From Tsuneonella sediminis (lineage in GTDB: Bacteria > Pseudomonadota > Alphaproteobacteria > Sphingomonadales > Sphingomonadaceae), in the NCBI RefSeq assembly GCF_051912845.1, contig NZ_JBNCBU010000004.1:1-64000 (forward strand): a stretch of 64,000 bases of DNA. Reading direction: 5' to 3'. Below, one piece after another: positions 35,465-49,838 of this stretch (position 1 is its first letter; each line of letters begins with the position of its first letter). The notes below the pieces were generated by a model. The model searched no databases. It was not told the DNA's origin and saw nothing but the letters and a program-made list of their open reading frames with translations. A program made the position numbers and the translations under genes.

Positions 35465-37228
35465 CTATCCGCCTTCCACGGGATTGTCGAATAACGACTT
35501 CAGGTCCTTCTTGAGGATCTTGCCGTTTGCGTTGCGCGGCAGTGTTTCTTCGCTGAACAGGATACGCACCGGGACCTTGAACTTCGCCAGGCGCTCGGCA
35601 ACCCATGCCTGCAGTTCGGCTTCGCTGGCCTGCATCCCGGGTGCGAGGTGGACCACTGCGGCGGGCTCCTCGCCGAGGGTATGGTGCGGAATTCCCACGA
35701 GCGCGGCGTCGGTGACGGCCGGATGATCGTAAAGAACGTTCTCGACCTCGGACGAGTAGATGTTCTCCCCCCCGCGCAGGATCATGTCCTTCGCCCGGTC
35801 GACGATGTAGCAGAAACCTTCTTCATCGAGTCGGGCGAGGTCGCCGGTGCGTACCCACCCGTCCACGAAGGTCTCGGCGGTGGCCTCGGGCTTGTTCCAG
35901 TATCCCTTCACCACCATCGGGCCGCGGGCCCAGAGTTCGCCGACCTCTCCCACCGGCATCTCGCGGGTCCCGTCCTCGCTCATGATCTTGAGGTCCGCCA
36001 CCGCGACCGGCGGGCCGCAACTCGTAGGCCGGTTGAGGTAGTCCTCGCTCGAATGGCCGGTGACCGTCGCCATCGTCTCGGTCATGCCCCAGCCGTTGCC
36101 CGGCAGCGCGCCAAAGACCTCGCGGATCTTGCGGACCAGTTCGGGAGCCGACGGTGCCCCGCCATAAGCGATCGCCTCGAGGCTGGAGAGGTCGTACTTG
36201 TCGCGGTCAGGGTGCTCGATCAGCTGCCAGGCGATCGTCGGCACGCCGCCGGTAGCGTTGACCTTCTCGCGCTCGATGATTTCGAACGCGTTCACCGGGT
36301 CCCACCGCCGCATGAAGATCGCGGTGTTCCCCGCCGCGACCATGCCCATCAGCCCTGCCGAACACGCGGTGACGTGAAACAGCGGAATGACGGTGAGGGT
36401 GGTCTTGTGCGCCGGTTCGGGCGGCTGTTCGCCCCGGCGCAGGGCTGCCACGCAGGCGTTGTAGCCGCTCGAGAAAATGTTGGTGACGAGGTTGCGGTGG
36501 GTGCCGAGCGCGCCCTTGGGATTGCCGGTCGTGCCGCTCGTGTAGAAGATCGTCGCGTCGTCATCGGGCGCGATCTCCGCGGGCGGGATCTCGGCATCGG
36601 GCAGGCCGCCCCAGGTGGGCGGAGTGCCGATCACGCTTTCGAGATGCTCTGCCGGTCCCTCCAGTGCGCCGGACGCGCGCGAAACGAACGCGTGTCGAAG
36701 CGAGGGTATGTCGGCAAGGTGCGGCGCGACGCGCTCCCACCGCTCGTCGTCGCAGATCAGTAGCTTGGTCCCTGAATCGCGGAGGCCGTAGGCCAGTTCG
36801 CCGCCCGTCCACCACGCATTGAGCGGAACGCAGATCGCTCCGATCGTGACGCTGGCGAAGAAGGCAACCGGCCATTCGGGCAGGTTGCGCATGGCGAGAG
36901 CAACGCGGTCCCCCTTCCCCACCCCGCGCTGGCGCAACTCGCCCGCCAGTTTCGCCACGGCGCGGTGAAAGGCGCCGAAAGTAACCCGCTCGTCCTCGTA
37001 GATGAAAGCCTCGCGCGTCCCGTGCATGCGGGCCACCATCATCAGAGCGCGCAGGTTCGGCGGCGCGTTCTTCCACACCCGGGTAGGCACTCCGCGGATG
37101 TCGATCGTTTCCATCTCGAACCGCTCGCCAGGCGCGGTCAGCCGCGCCTGCGCCTCGCTTCGCGAGATTGCCGGCCAGCCGGCCGGGGGCGTCCAGCCGA
37201 TCGCTTCGGCCAGGTTCGCTTCACCCAT
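35465..37228 (-). CDS. AMP-dependent acyl-CoA synthetase/ligase
   Basis: A 587-residue adenylate-forming enzyme that couples a carboxylic acid to CoA. The P-loop FYTSGTTGNPKG, the YGGAP and GWGMTETMA motifs, the hinge RTGDLARLDEEGF, and the C-terminal lysine region LPRNANGKILKKDL are all present. The substrate cannot be read from the sequence. ATG 37228 has GAAGAGGGC upstream; the longer frame to 37465 is rejected. It is divergent from the serine esterase, so both could be controlled from one 178-base region, and it is probably co-transcribed with the TetR gene. Confidence 0.9.
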   Translation of the reverse strand: MGEANLAEAIGWTPPAGWPAISRSEAQARLTAPGERFEMETIDIRGVPTRVWKNAPPNLRALMMVARMHGTREAFIYEDERVTFGAFHRAVAKLAGELRQRGVGKGDRVALAMRNLPEWPVAFFASVTIGAICVPLNAWWTGGELAYGLRDSGTKLLICDDERWERVAPHLADIPSLRHAFVSRASGALEGPAEHLESVIGTPPTWGGLPDAEIPPAEIAPDDDATIFYTSGTTGNPKGALGTHRNLVTNIFSSGYNACVAALRRGEQPPEPAHKTTLTVIPLFHVTACSAGLMGMVAAGNTAIFMRRWDPVNAFEIIEREKVNATGGVPTIAWQLIEHPDRDKYDLSSLEAIAYGGAPSAPELVRKIREVFGALPGNGWGMTETMATVTGHSSEDYLNRPTSCGPPVAVADLKIMSEDGTREMPVGEVGELWARGPMVVKGYWNKPEATAETFVDGWVRTGDLARLDEEGFCYIVDRAKDMILRGGENIYSSEVENVLYDHPAVTDAALVGIPHHTLGEEPAAVVHLAPGMQASEAELQAWVAERLAKFKVPVRILFSEETLPRNANGKILKKDLKSLFDNPVEGG

Positions 37229-37277
37229 TGCACGCCCTCTTCCCAGTTCCGTTTTCGAAGTGCAGTTTACGGGTTCG

Positions 37278-37320
37278 CAGACCATGCGCAAGCGCCGTTT
37301 CGGGCAAATGGTATGGTCTG
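37278..37320. promoter_or_regulatory. Inverted repeat in the ligase/esterase divergent promoter region (candidate operator)
   Basis: CAGACCAT (37278-37285) and its exact complement ATGGTCTG (37313-37320) flank 27 bases in the 178-base gap between the divergent acyl-CoA ligase and esterase genes. Separated half-sites of this kind could fit the double-headed TetR protein encoded next to it. No copy was found upstream of the receptor gene by eye. Confidence 0.4.
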
Positions 37321-37406
37321 GGACGCACGATCGAGGTTGCCGTTCGCGGAAAGCCGGGTATGGCTGGACACAACCTGCTTCGGCGACCTTGGGAGAGAAT
37401 CGCTCC

Positions 37407-38645
37407 ATGCTCGATACGACACAATCCGCCGCATGCGGCTTCGATGCCGACCGGCTCGCCCGCATCGAGCCATTCCTGCGCAGCGCCTATGTCGACGGCG
37501 GCCGCCTGCCGATGGCGCAGCTGATCGTCGCGCGCGACGGAACGCCGGTCTACTCGATGCGCTGCGGCACGATGGGCGAAGGACGCGAAGACGTGCGCGA
37601 GGACGCGCTGTACCGGATCGCCAGCATGACCAAGCCGGTCACCTCGATCGCATTCATGCAGCTGGTCGAACAGTGCAAGGTCGCGCTCGAGGACCCTGTG
37701 ACGAAGGTCTTTCCCGAATTCGCCGATCTCTCTGTGTTCGCCGGAGGGGGGAGCGGACAGGTGCCGTTCCATCCTGGCAAGCCCGCCGGACCGATGCGGT
37801 TCGTCGACCTCCTGACGCACATGTCGGGCTTTACCTACGGCTTGCAGAACCGCACGAACGTCGATGCGGCCTACCGTGAAAGCAACTTCGATTTCGCGCG
37901 CGCGCACCTCGATTCCGACCAGTTCGTCGCGCGGCTCGCGAAGCTTCCCCTCGAGTTCTCTCCGGGTGATCGGTGGAACTACTCGGTATCGACCGACGTG
38001 CTGGGCATCGCGGTCGAACGACTGAGCGGAATGCGGCTGGGCGAGTATTTCCGCCAGCACATCTTCGAACCGTTGGGCATGAGAGATACCGCGTTCGGCG
38101 TTGCGGAAGGACAGGCGGACCGGCTCGTCGATGCCTACCAGTACGTGCCAGGCAAGCCCGCCCGTCTCATCGACGCCGGCCCCACCAGCAAGCTTGCCAT
38201 CCCGGCAAAGTTCGACAGCGGCGGCGGTGGGCTGGTCGGCACCGCGGCGGATTACCAACGGTTCGTGACGATGCTGGTGAACGGCGGCGAGTTCGACGGC
38301 GCGCGGATCGTCAGCCCCAAGACGCTGCACCTGATGATCGCCAACCACCTTCCCGGCGGGCAGGACCTGACCCAGCTGTCGCAGAGCCTGTTTTCCGAAA
38401 GCCAGAACGCCGGCGTCGGCTTCGGCCTCGGCTTTGCGACCGTGATCGATCCGGCGAAGACGCTGATGCCCGCAAGCCGGGGCGAGTTCTACTGGGGCGG
38501 CGCCTACTCGACCGCGTTCTTCGTCGACCCGGTCGAGGGAATCACGATGGTGTTCATGACGCAGGTCTACCCGTCGAGCGCCTATCCCATCCGTCGCCAG
38601 TTGAAGACCCTGATCTATTCCGCGCTGACCGACAGCCGCGCCTGA
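37407..38645 (+). CDS. Serine hydrolase of the beta-lactamase/family VIII esterase fold
   Basis: A 412-residue protein. Ser73-x-x-Lys76 (SMTK) is the nucleophile motif and Tyr192 (NYSV) the second motif. In place of the KTG box there is Trp363-Gly-Gly (YWGGAYST), the pattern of family VIII carboxylesterases rather than beta-lactamases. There is no signal peptide, so it acts in the cytosol on an ester. In this locus it could free the acid that the divergent acyl-CoA ligase then activates. GGGAGAG precedes the ATG. The fadJ-like gene follows after 11 bases. Confidence 0.87.
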   Translation: MLDTTQSAACGFDADRLARIEPFLRSAYVDGGRLPMAQLIVARDGTPVYSMRCGTMGEGREDVREDALYRIASMTKPVTSIAFMQLVEQCKVALEDPVTKVFPEFADLSVFAGGGSGQVPFHPGKPAGPMRFVDLLTHMSGFTYGLQNRTNVDAAYRESNFDFARAHLDSDQFVARLAKLPLEFSPGDRWNYSVSTDVLGIAVERLSGMRLGEYFRQHIFEPLGMRDTAFGVAEGQADRLVDAYQYVPGKPARLIDAGPTSKLAIPAKFDSGGGGLVGTAADYQRFVTMLVNGGEFDGARIVSPKTLHLMIANHLPGGQDLTQLSQSLFSESQNAGVGFGLGFATVIDPAKTLMPASRGEFYWGGAYSTAFFVDPVEGITMVFMTQVYPSSAYPIRRQLKTLIYSALTDSRA

Positions 38646-38656
38646 GGAGCCTGCCC

Positions 38657-40696
<2,040 letters not shown>

Positions 40697-40731
40697 GCGG
40701 ACACTTTCCTACTGCCCGGACGATATGCGAT

Positions 40732-40752
40732 GGCGGGCCGATGACGCCCGCC
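40732..40752 (+). terminator. GC-rich hairpin after the fadJ-like gene
   Basis: GGCGGGC (40732-40738) pairs with GCCCGCC (40746-40752) across a 7-base loop, 35 bases past the stop. The following sequence is C-rich and reaches CCCCCTTT only about 25 bases later, so termination would be partial or Rho-dependent. Confidence 0.4.
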
Positions 40753-40832
40753 CCCGCTTCCCGCTCCCCCTTTCGTGAAGCGTGCGCGGGGCGCGGGACA
40801 TTTCTTCGCCAGGACAGTGTGACAGGTGTGAC

Positions 40833-42368
40833 ATGGTTCAGCTGACCCGCGTCGAACCTGACGACATGACACCCGTCATCGTCGGCGTCGGCCAGGTCGT
40901 CGAGCGAATCGGCGAGCCGGATTACCGCGCGCGCAACGCTGCGGATCTCGCTGCCTGGGCGGCCGAAAGAGCCTTGGCCGACTCACAAGCGACGACCGAC
41001 CTCAAGCCGCTGATCTCCGTGGTCAGTGCCATTCGGACGTTCGAGGATTCCGGGGCTGCGCCGTCTCCGTTCGGCAAGCCCGACAAGTTCCCGCGTGCGG
41101 TCGCCCGGCGTGCCGGTCTGACCCCCAAGCATGCCGTGCTCGAGGCCGTCGGTGGCCAGTCGCCGGTCACCGCGCTGGTTGAAATGGCAGAGCGGGTTGC
41201 GCGCGGCGAGATTGCTGCGGGGATGGTTTTCGGCGCCGAAGCGATCTCGACGACCCGCCACCTCGTCGGCCTCGGCGAGACTCGCGATTGGGCCGAGCAC
41301 GACGAGGGCGAGGTCGACGATCGCGGCTCGGCGCGGATGCTGACCAGACAGGGCATTGTCCACGGGATCGTCAGCGCGCCCATCGCCTATGCGTTGCAGG
41401 AGAACGCTCGCCGCGCCCGGCTGGGCATGGGCCGCGAGGGATATCGGCTGGCGATGGGCGAGCTGTTCGCGCCGTTCAGTGCGGTCGCCGCCCGCAACCC
41501 CTATTCGTGCGCGGCGAGCGACCCCCTCACCGCCGAAGAGATCGCTACGATAACTCCGAAAAACCGGATGATCGCCGACCCCTTCCCGCTCAAGGTCGTC
41601 GCTCGCGACCAGGTCAACATGGGCGCCGCGCTGCTGGTCATGTCGGCGAAGGCCGCACGCGAAGCAGGAGTGCCGCGGGACAAGTGGGTCTACATCCACG
41701 GCGCAGCGCAGGCGGCGGAGCCCGACATCCTCGAACGTGCCGATCCCGGGGCCTACCCCGCTGCCGCCGCCGCGCTCGACGCGGCGCTGGACGCGGCCGG
41801 CAAGTCGATCGACGACATGGCCTCGCTCGATTTCTATTCGTGCTTTCCCATCGCCGTATTCTCGACCGCGATCGACCACCTCGACCTTTCGGCGGAGGAC
41901 CCGCGCGGGCTGACGGTAACCGGGGGCCTTCCCTACTTCGGCGGCGCCGGCAATGGATACTCGAGCCATGCCGTGGCCAGCATGGTCAACCGGCTGCGCG
42001 GCTCGCCCGGCTCCTACGGCCTCGTGGGCGCCAACGGCGGTTTCCAGAGCAAGTACGCCGCTCTGGTCCTCTCGTCCCTGCCCGCTCCATTCCCCGGCTG
42101 GAGCGAGGCGACCCGCGCCGCGGAAAGCGCGCCCGAAGTCGCCGGACTCGTCGAGGGAGCGGGCCGGATCGAGACCTATACCGTGGTCCACGGCCGCGAG
42201 GGTCCGGTTTACGCGATTGCGGTTGGGGCGCTGCCCGATGGACGCCGGTTCATCGCCCGCACTGACGAACCCGCCACGGTCGCCTCGATGGCCGCGACCG
42301 ATCCGCTGGGTGCACAGGTCCTGCTCGCCAACGACGGCGAACGCAACGCGTTCACACTCGCGCGCTGA
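40833..42368 (+). CDS. Thiolase-like acetyl-CoA acetyltransferase homologue lacking the acyl-accepting cysteine
   Basis: A 511-residue thiolase-superfamily protein. The position of the nucleophilic Cys (NxCxSG in true thiolases) reads GGQSPVTAL here (Gln109-Ser110), while Cys337 (FYSCFPIAV) is kept in the second half. A C-terminal OB-like extension (YTVVHGREGPVYAIAVG) follows. This group is annotated as acetyl-CoA acetyltransferase, but the reaction is not secure; sterol-type thiolase-fold aldolases also lack that Cys. ATG 40833 has AGGTG upstream; ATG 40866 (MTPVIVGVGQV) is an alternative. It may act on the product of the fadJ-like enzyme. Confidence 0.8.
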   Translation: MVQLTRVEPDDMTPVIVGVGQVVERIGEPDYRARNAADLAAWAAERALADSQATTDLKPLISVVSAIRTFEDSGAAPSPFGKPDKFPRAVARRAGLTPKHAVLEAVGGQSPVTALVEMAERVARGEIAAGMVFGAEAISTTRHLVGLGETRDWAEHDEGEVDDRGSARMLTRQGIVHGIVSAPIAYALQENARRARLGMGREGYRLAMGELFAPFSAVAARNPYSCAASDPLTAEEIATITPKNRMIADPFPLKVVARDQVNMGAALLVMSAKAAREAGVPRDKWVYIHGAAQAAEPDILERADPGAYPAAAAALDAALDAAGKSIDDMASLDFYSCFPIAVFSTAIDHLDLSAEDPRGLTVTGGLPYFGGAGNGYSSHAVASMVNRLRGSPGSYGLVGANGGFQSKYAALVLSSLPAPFPGWSEATRAAESAPEVAGLVEGAGRIETYTVVHGREGPVYAIAVGALPDGRRFIARTDEPATVASMAATDPLGAQVLLANDGERNAFTLAR

Positions 42369-42400
42369 GTCGCTAGGCTCCGTTGCGCAAGGAGAAAGAG

Positions 42401-44355
<1,955 letters not shown>

Positions 44356-44359
<4 letters not shown>

Positions 44360-45189
44360 GGCGCGGGATGCGCATCGAGCCAGCGGGCAAGGTCGCCGAT
44401 CACGGCGTCCTTCTCGGGCTCGTTGTAGATTTCGTGGAACAGGCCGGGATAGGTGATCACCGTCTTGTCGTGCGCGCCGATGATCTCGACCACGGGCCGC
44501 ACGTCGCTCCACCTGACCAGCGCATCGGATTCGCCGTGCTGGACCAGGAGGGGCACCTTCATCGAAGTCGCCCTGTCGCGGTAGCCTGAGACGGAGGTGA
44601 ACATCTCGTGTGCCGTTCGCGCAGCGACCCTGCCCGTGGTGACGAGCGGGTCGGCCGCGTAAGCCTCCACGACGGCCGGATCGCGGCTCACCGCCTCTGG
44701 CGGCAGAGCAATCATCCCGGTGTTCGGCGCGATCCGGGACAGCAGCGACAGTACCGCGCGCTGCAGCGCCGGCAGGCGTCCGCCGATCAGCGGACCCGAC
44801 AGGACCAGGCCCGAAAGGTCCTGCGGCCAGTTCAGCGCGTAACCGAACGCGACGTTGCCGCCCATCGAATGGCCCAGCATCTTCACCGGCATTCCGTCAT
44901 GCAGCGCGCGGACGCAGCGGACGAACACGTGGAAGTCGTCGATCACCCATCGCATCCGGTCGACCAGCGCGCGTGTCCCTTCCGACTTGCCGTGGCCTCG
45001 ATGGTCGAGCGCGTAGAGCGCGAAACCGAGCGGCACGAGACGCTCGACGAGGTTGCCGTAGCGCCCGCCGTGCTCGGCATAGCCGTGGGAAATGACGATC
45101 ACGTCCGGCGGCTCGCTCTCGGGCAGCCATCCCTGCGCGTGGAGCGCAAGTGCGCCGTGCCCCTCGAGCGTCCATTCGACGTGGCGCAT
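44356..45189 (-). CDS. Alpha/beta hydrolase, monoacylglycerol lipase-like
   Basis: A 277-residue serine hydrolase. The oxyanion strand ISHGYAEHGGRY, the nucleophile elbow GHSMGG, an Asp in HGESDALVRW and the catalytic His in LFHEIYNEPE form the triad typical of monoglyceride lipases (Hydrolase_4 family). There is no signal peptide. It may split monoacylglycerols or lysophospholipids; the substrate is not shown. It lies 12 bases upstream of nothing of its own strand except the kynU group, which ends 13 bases before its start. Confidence 0.85.
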
Positions 45190-45201
45190 GGTGCTTCTCC
45201 C

Positions 45202-46425
45202 TCAGGTCACCGCCGCGCGGACCGTGAACTCGGGGCGGTCCCAGGCAGCCTCGTCCATCACCGAGGTTATCACGGCGACGGCCTCCTCAATCTCGGCAAA
45301 CAAAGTGTAGAGCGGGGTCAGTCCGAAGCGCAGCACATCGGGCGCGCGGAAATCCCCCACCACGCCGCGCGCGATGAGCGCCTGCACGATGGGATAGGCC
45401 TGGGGGTGGGCGTAAGAGATCTGGCTGCCCCGCTCCGCCGGATCGGACGGACTGACGAGGGTGAAGCCGTGCCGCCCGCAGACCGGCTCCATCGCCTGCG
45501 CGAACAGTTCGCCCATGGCGACCGACTTCGCCCGCATCTCGGCCATGTCCGCCTCGAGCATCAGGTCGACGCCCACTTCGAGCGCGGCGAGGCCAAGGAT
45601 CGGCGGCGTACCCACGAGAAACCGGGTGATACCGGGCGCGGGCGTATATGCGTCTTCGAAGTCGAACGGGCGAGCGTGGCCGAACCAGCCCGACAAGGCT
45701 GGCATCGCCCGTTCCTGATGCCGTCTTGCGGCGAAGATATATCCGGGTGCCCCCGGTCCCCCGTTCAGGAACTTGTAGCCGCAGCCGACCGCGAAGTCGG
45801 CGCCAGCGCCATTCAGATCGACCGGGATCGCCCCCGCACTGTGGCTGAGGTCCCAGATCACGACCGCACCTTTCGCGTGCGCCGCGGCGGTCGTCGCGGC
45901 CATGTCGCGGACGCGGCCCGTACGGTAGTGAACTTGGGTGAGCAGGATGGCGGCGGTGTCGTTATCGATGGCGTCGAGCAACGCCTCGCCCTCGACCAGC
46001 TTCGCCGTCACGCGCCGCCCCGTCAGCGCCTCGAGCCCCTGCATCATGTAGACGTCGGTCGGAAAGTTGCCGCGTTCCGACAGGATCGTCGAACGTCCCG
46101 GATTGACCGAAAGCGCCGCGCACAGCGCCTTGAACACGTTGACCGAGGTGGAATCGCAGGCAACGACCTCGCCCTCGTCCGCACCGATGATCTTCGATAT
46201 CTTGTCGCCGATCCGCTGGGGAGCATCGACCCATCCAGCGGAATTCCACGAACCTATAAGGCTCTGGCCCCATTCCTCCTGAACCAGTTCGACGATCCGG
46301 GGTGCTGTTGCTTTTGGCAGGCATCCGAGCGAATTGCCGTCGAGGTAGATCTTCCCTTCCGGCAGCACGAACCGCTCGCGAAATTTGCGCAAGCTATCGG
46401 CAGCGTCGAGCGCGGCGGCGTCCAT
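45202..46425 (-). CDS. kynU: Kynureninase
   Basis: A 407-residue PLP enzyme that splits L-kynurenine (or 3-hydroxykynurenine) to anthranilate (or its hydroxy form) and alanine. IYLDGNSLG at the N-terminus, WDLSHSAG, and the PLP lysine in CGYKFLNGGPGAPG are the family marks. Its ATG overlaps the TGA of the ThDP enzyme by one base (TGATG). Tryptophan dioxygenase and kynurenine formamidase are not in the window. Confidence 0.93.
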   Translation of the reverse strand: MDAAALDAADSLRKFRERFVLPEGKIYLDGNSLGCLPKATAPRIVELVQEEWGQSLIGSWNSAGWVDAPQRIGDKISKIIGADEGEVVACDSTSVNVFKALCAALSVNPGRSTILSERGNFPTDVYMMQGLEALTGRRVTAKLVEGEALLDAIDNDTAAILLTQVHYRTGRVRDMAATTAAAHAKGAVVIWDLSHSAGAIPVDLNGAGADFAVGCGYKFLNGGPGAPGYIFAARRHQERAMPALSGWFGHARPFDFEDAYTPAPGITRFLVGTPPILGLAALEVGVDLMLEADMAEMRAKSVAMGELFAQAMEPVCGRHGFTLVSPSDPAERGSQISYAHPQAYPIVQALIARGVVGDFRAPDVLRFGLTPLYTLFAEIEEAVAVITSVMDEAAWDRPEFTVRAAVT

Positions 46426-47975
46426 CAGTACAGCTTGACCTCGATCAAACGCGGCCCCGCCTCGCCGTTTGCGTCGATCAGCGCCCGGGCCAGACCCTCC
46501 GCCGTGTCGACCTGCACCCCCGGCACGCCCATCGACTTGCCCATCGCCAGCCAGTCGATCGTCGGGCGGTCGATGTCGATCATCGTCAGCGCTTCGGCGC
46601 TGGGCCGGTCGCCAGCACCCATGTTGGAATATTCGGCCTTGAGAATGTTGTAGGTATTGTTGGCGAACACCACTGTCGTCACCGGCAACTGTTCGCGCGC
46701 CTGGGTCCAGAGCGCCTGGATCGTGTACATCGCGCTGCCGTCGCCGACGAGACAGATCGTCCGCCGGTCGGGACACGCGAGCGCCGCCCCGGTTGCCACC
46801 GGCGGCGAATAGCCGATCGACCCGCCAAGATTGTTGATCATATCGTGCGGCGCAGCGCCGAGCGTATAGCTCATCGATTCGCGCCCGCTGGTCAGGCTCT
46901 CGTCGACAACGATGGCGTTCTCGGGAAGGCCGGTACAGAGCGCATGCGCAATCGATATCGGATCGAGCGCGCCGGTGGGCATGACCTTCTCGGCCGCCTG
47001 CTGGTAGGCCGCCTGCGCGTTGCCGAGGCCCAGTTCTTCCACCAGCATCTCGAGCGCGACCGTGGAATCTTCGTCGGCTTCGCTCAGCGTGTGCACTTGC
47101 GTGCCCGGCTCCTTCAGAAGGCTCGGGAGCCCGGGATAGCTGAAGAACGCCACGGGCTCCTTCGTTTCGAGCAGCACCAGGTGCCTGGTGCCCTTCAGGA
47201 AGTTGACCGCGGGCGCGACCGAATAGGGAATCCGCTCGAGCGGCACCCGCCCCGCCCCGCGCTCGATGCGATTGGTGAAGAACTGGCTGGCGAGCCGGCA
47301 GCCGGTGCCGGCGGAGACCTTCCCAGCCAACTCCAGGGGCTCGACCCGGCAGGCCTTGTTGGCGAGGATCAGCATCGTTGGCTCGCCCGAGCGGAGAACC
47401 TTCGCGACTTCGCGGATACGGTCCGGATCGGGCGCCTTGCGCGCGGTCGGAGCCGGGGGCGGCACGACCACATCGCCCGCGTCCTGCCACGCGGTGTCGC
47501 CCGGCAGGATCAGCGTCGCGATCTTTCCCGGGTGCTCGCTCGCCCTGGCGATGGCGGCGGCGGTATCCCATGCGATCGTCGCCGCGCTGTCGCCGCGCCT
47601 GACCCAGTGCGACAGCGGCCGGGCGAGACCCTCGATATCGCTGGTCAGCGGTGCATCGTACTTGAGGTGCTTGGTCGCGTGCTCGCCGACGACGTTGACC
47701 ACGCCGGACGAGGCGCGGCGCGCGTTGTGGATGTTGGCAAGGCCGTTCGAGAGGCCGGGGCCGAGGTGCAGCAAGGTCGCCGCCGGCTTGTCGGCCATGC
47801 GGTAATATCCGTCGGCAGCCCCAGTGCACACGCCTTCGAACAGGCACAGCACGCCGCGCATCCGCGGGTCACCCAGCGCGGCGAGAAAGTGCATTTCCGA
47901 TGTGCCGGGATTGGCGAAACAGACGTCGACGCCGTGGTCGACAAGAGTGGAAACTAGGCTCTGCGCGCCGTTCAT
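46425..47975 (-). CDS. ThDP-dependent enzyme of the acetolactate synthase/benzoylformate decarboxylase family
   Basis: A 516-residue thiamine-diphosphate enzyme. The catalytic Glu lies in LFEGVCTGAADGY, the central domain follows, and the C-terminal ThDP motif runs GDGSAMY...NNTYNIL. It is shorter than true acetolactate synthases and closer to benzoylformate-decarboxylase-like proteins often annotated as acetolactate synthase large subunit. No regulatory small subunit is nearby. It is translationally coupled to kynU, so a 2-keto acid of tryptophan or aromatic metabolism is a possible substrate; that is inference. Confidence 0.82.
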   Translation of the reverse strand: MNGAQSLVSTLVDHGVDVCFANPGTSEMHFLAALGDPRMRGVLCLFEGVCTGAADGYYRMADKPAATLLHLGPGLSNGLANIHNARRASSGVVNVVGEHATKHLKYDAPLTSDIEGLARPLSHWVRRGDSAATIAWDTAAAIARASEHPGKIATLILPGDTAWQDAGDVVVPPPAPTARKAPDPDRIREVAKVLRSGEPTMLILANKACRVEPLELAGKVSAGTGCRLASQFFTNRIERGAGRVPLERIPYSVAPAVNFLKGTRHLVLLETKEPVAFFSYPGLPSLLKEPGTQVHTLSEADEDSTVALEMLVEELGLGNAQAAYQQAAEKVMPTGALDPISIAHALCTGLPENAIVVDESLTSGRESMSYTLGAAPHDMINNLGGSIGYSPPVATGAALACPDRRTICLVGDGSAMYTIQALWTQAREQLPVTTVVFANNTYNILKAEYSNMGAGDRPSAEALTMIDIDRPTIDWLAMGKSMGVPGVQVDTAEGLARALIDANGEAGPRLIEVKLY

Positions 47976-48041
47976 GGACAGTTTTCGATCCTCTCAGCTT
48001 CTGCCGGCCCGGTTAACGAGGGCGGGAGGCAAAGCGAAGAG

Positions 48042-49834
<1,793 letters not shown>

Positions 49835-49838
<4 letters not shown>

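Noticed and set aside
37407..38645. Antibiotic-resistance beta-lactamase
   Set aside because: The SxxK motif is present, but there is no signal peptide and the KTG box is replaced by WGG, which fits family VIII esterases.
44608..46653. A 681-codon plus-strand frame
   Set aside because: It is antisense to the lipase-like and kynU genes, with low-complexity Arg-rich composition.
45202..47847. An 881-codon minus-strand frame that would fuse kynureninase to an upstream domain
   Set aside because: The upstream part is an out-of-frame reading of the ThDP enzyme gene; the kynU ATG at 46425 with its TGATG overlap is the real start.
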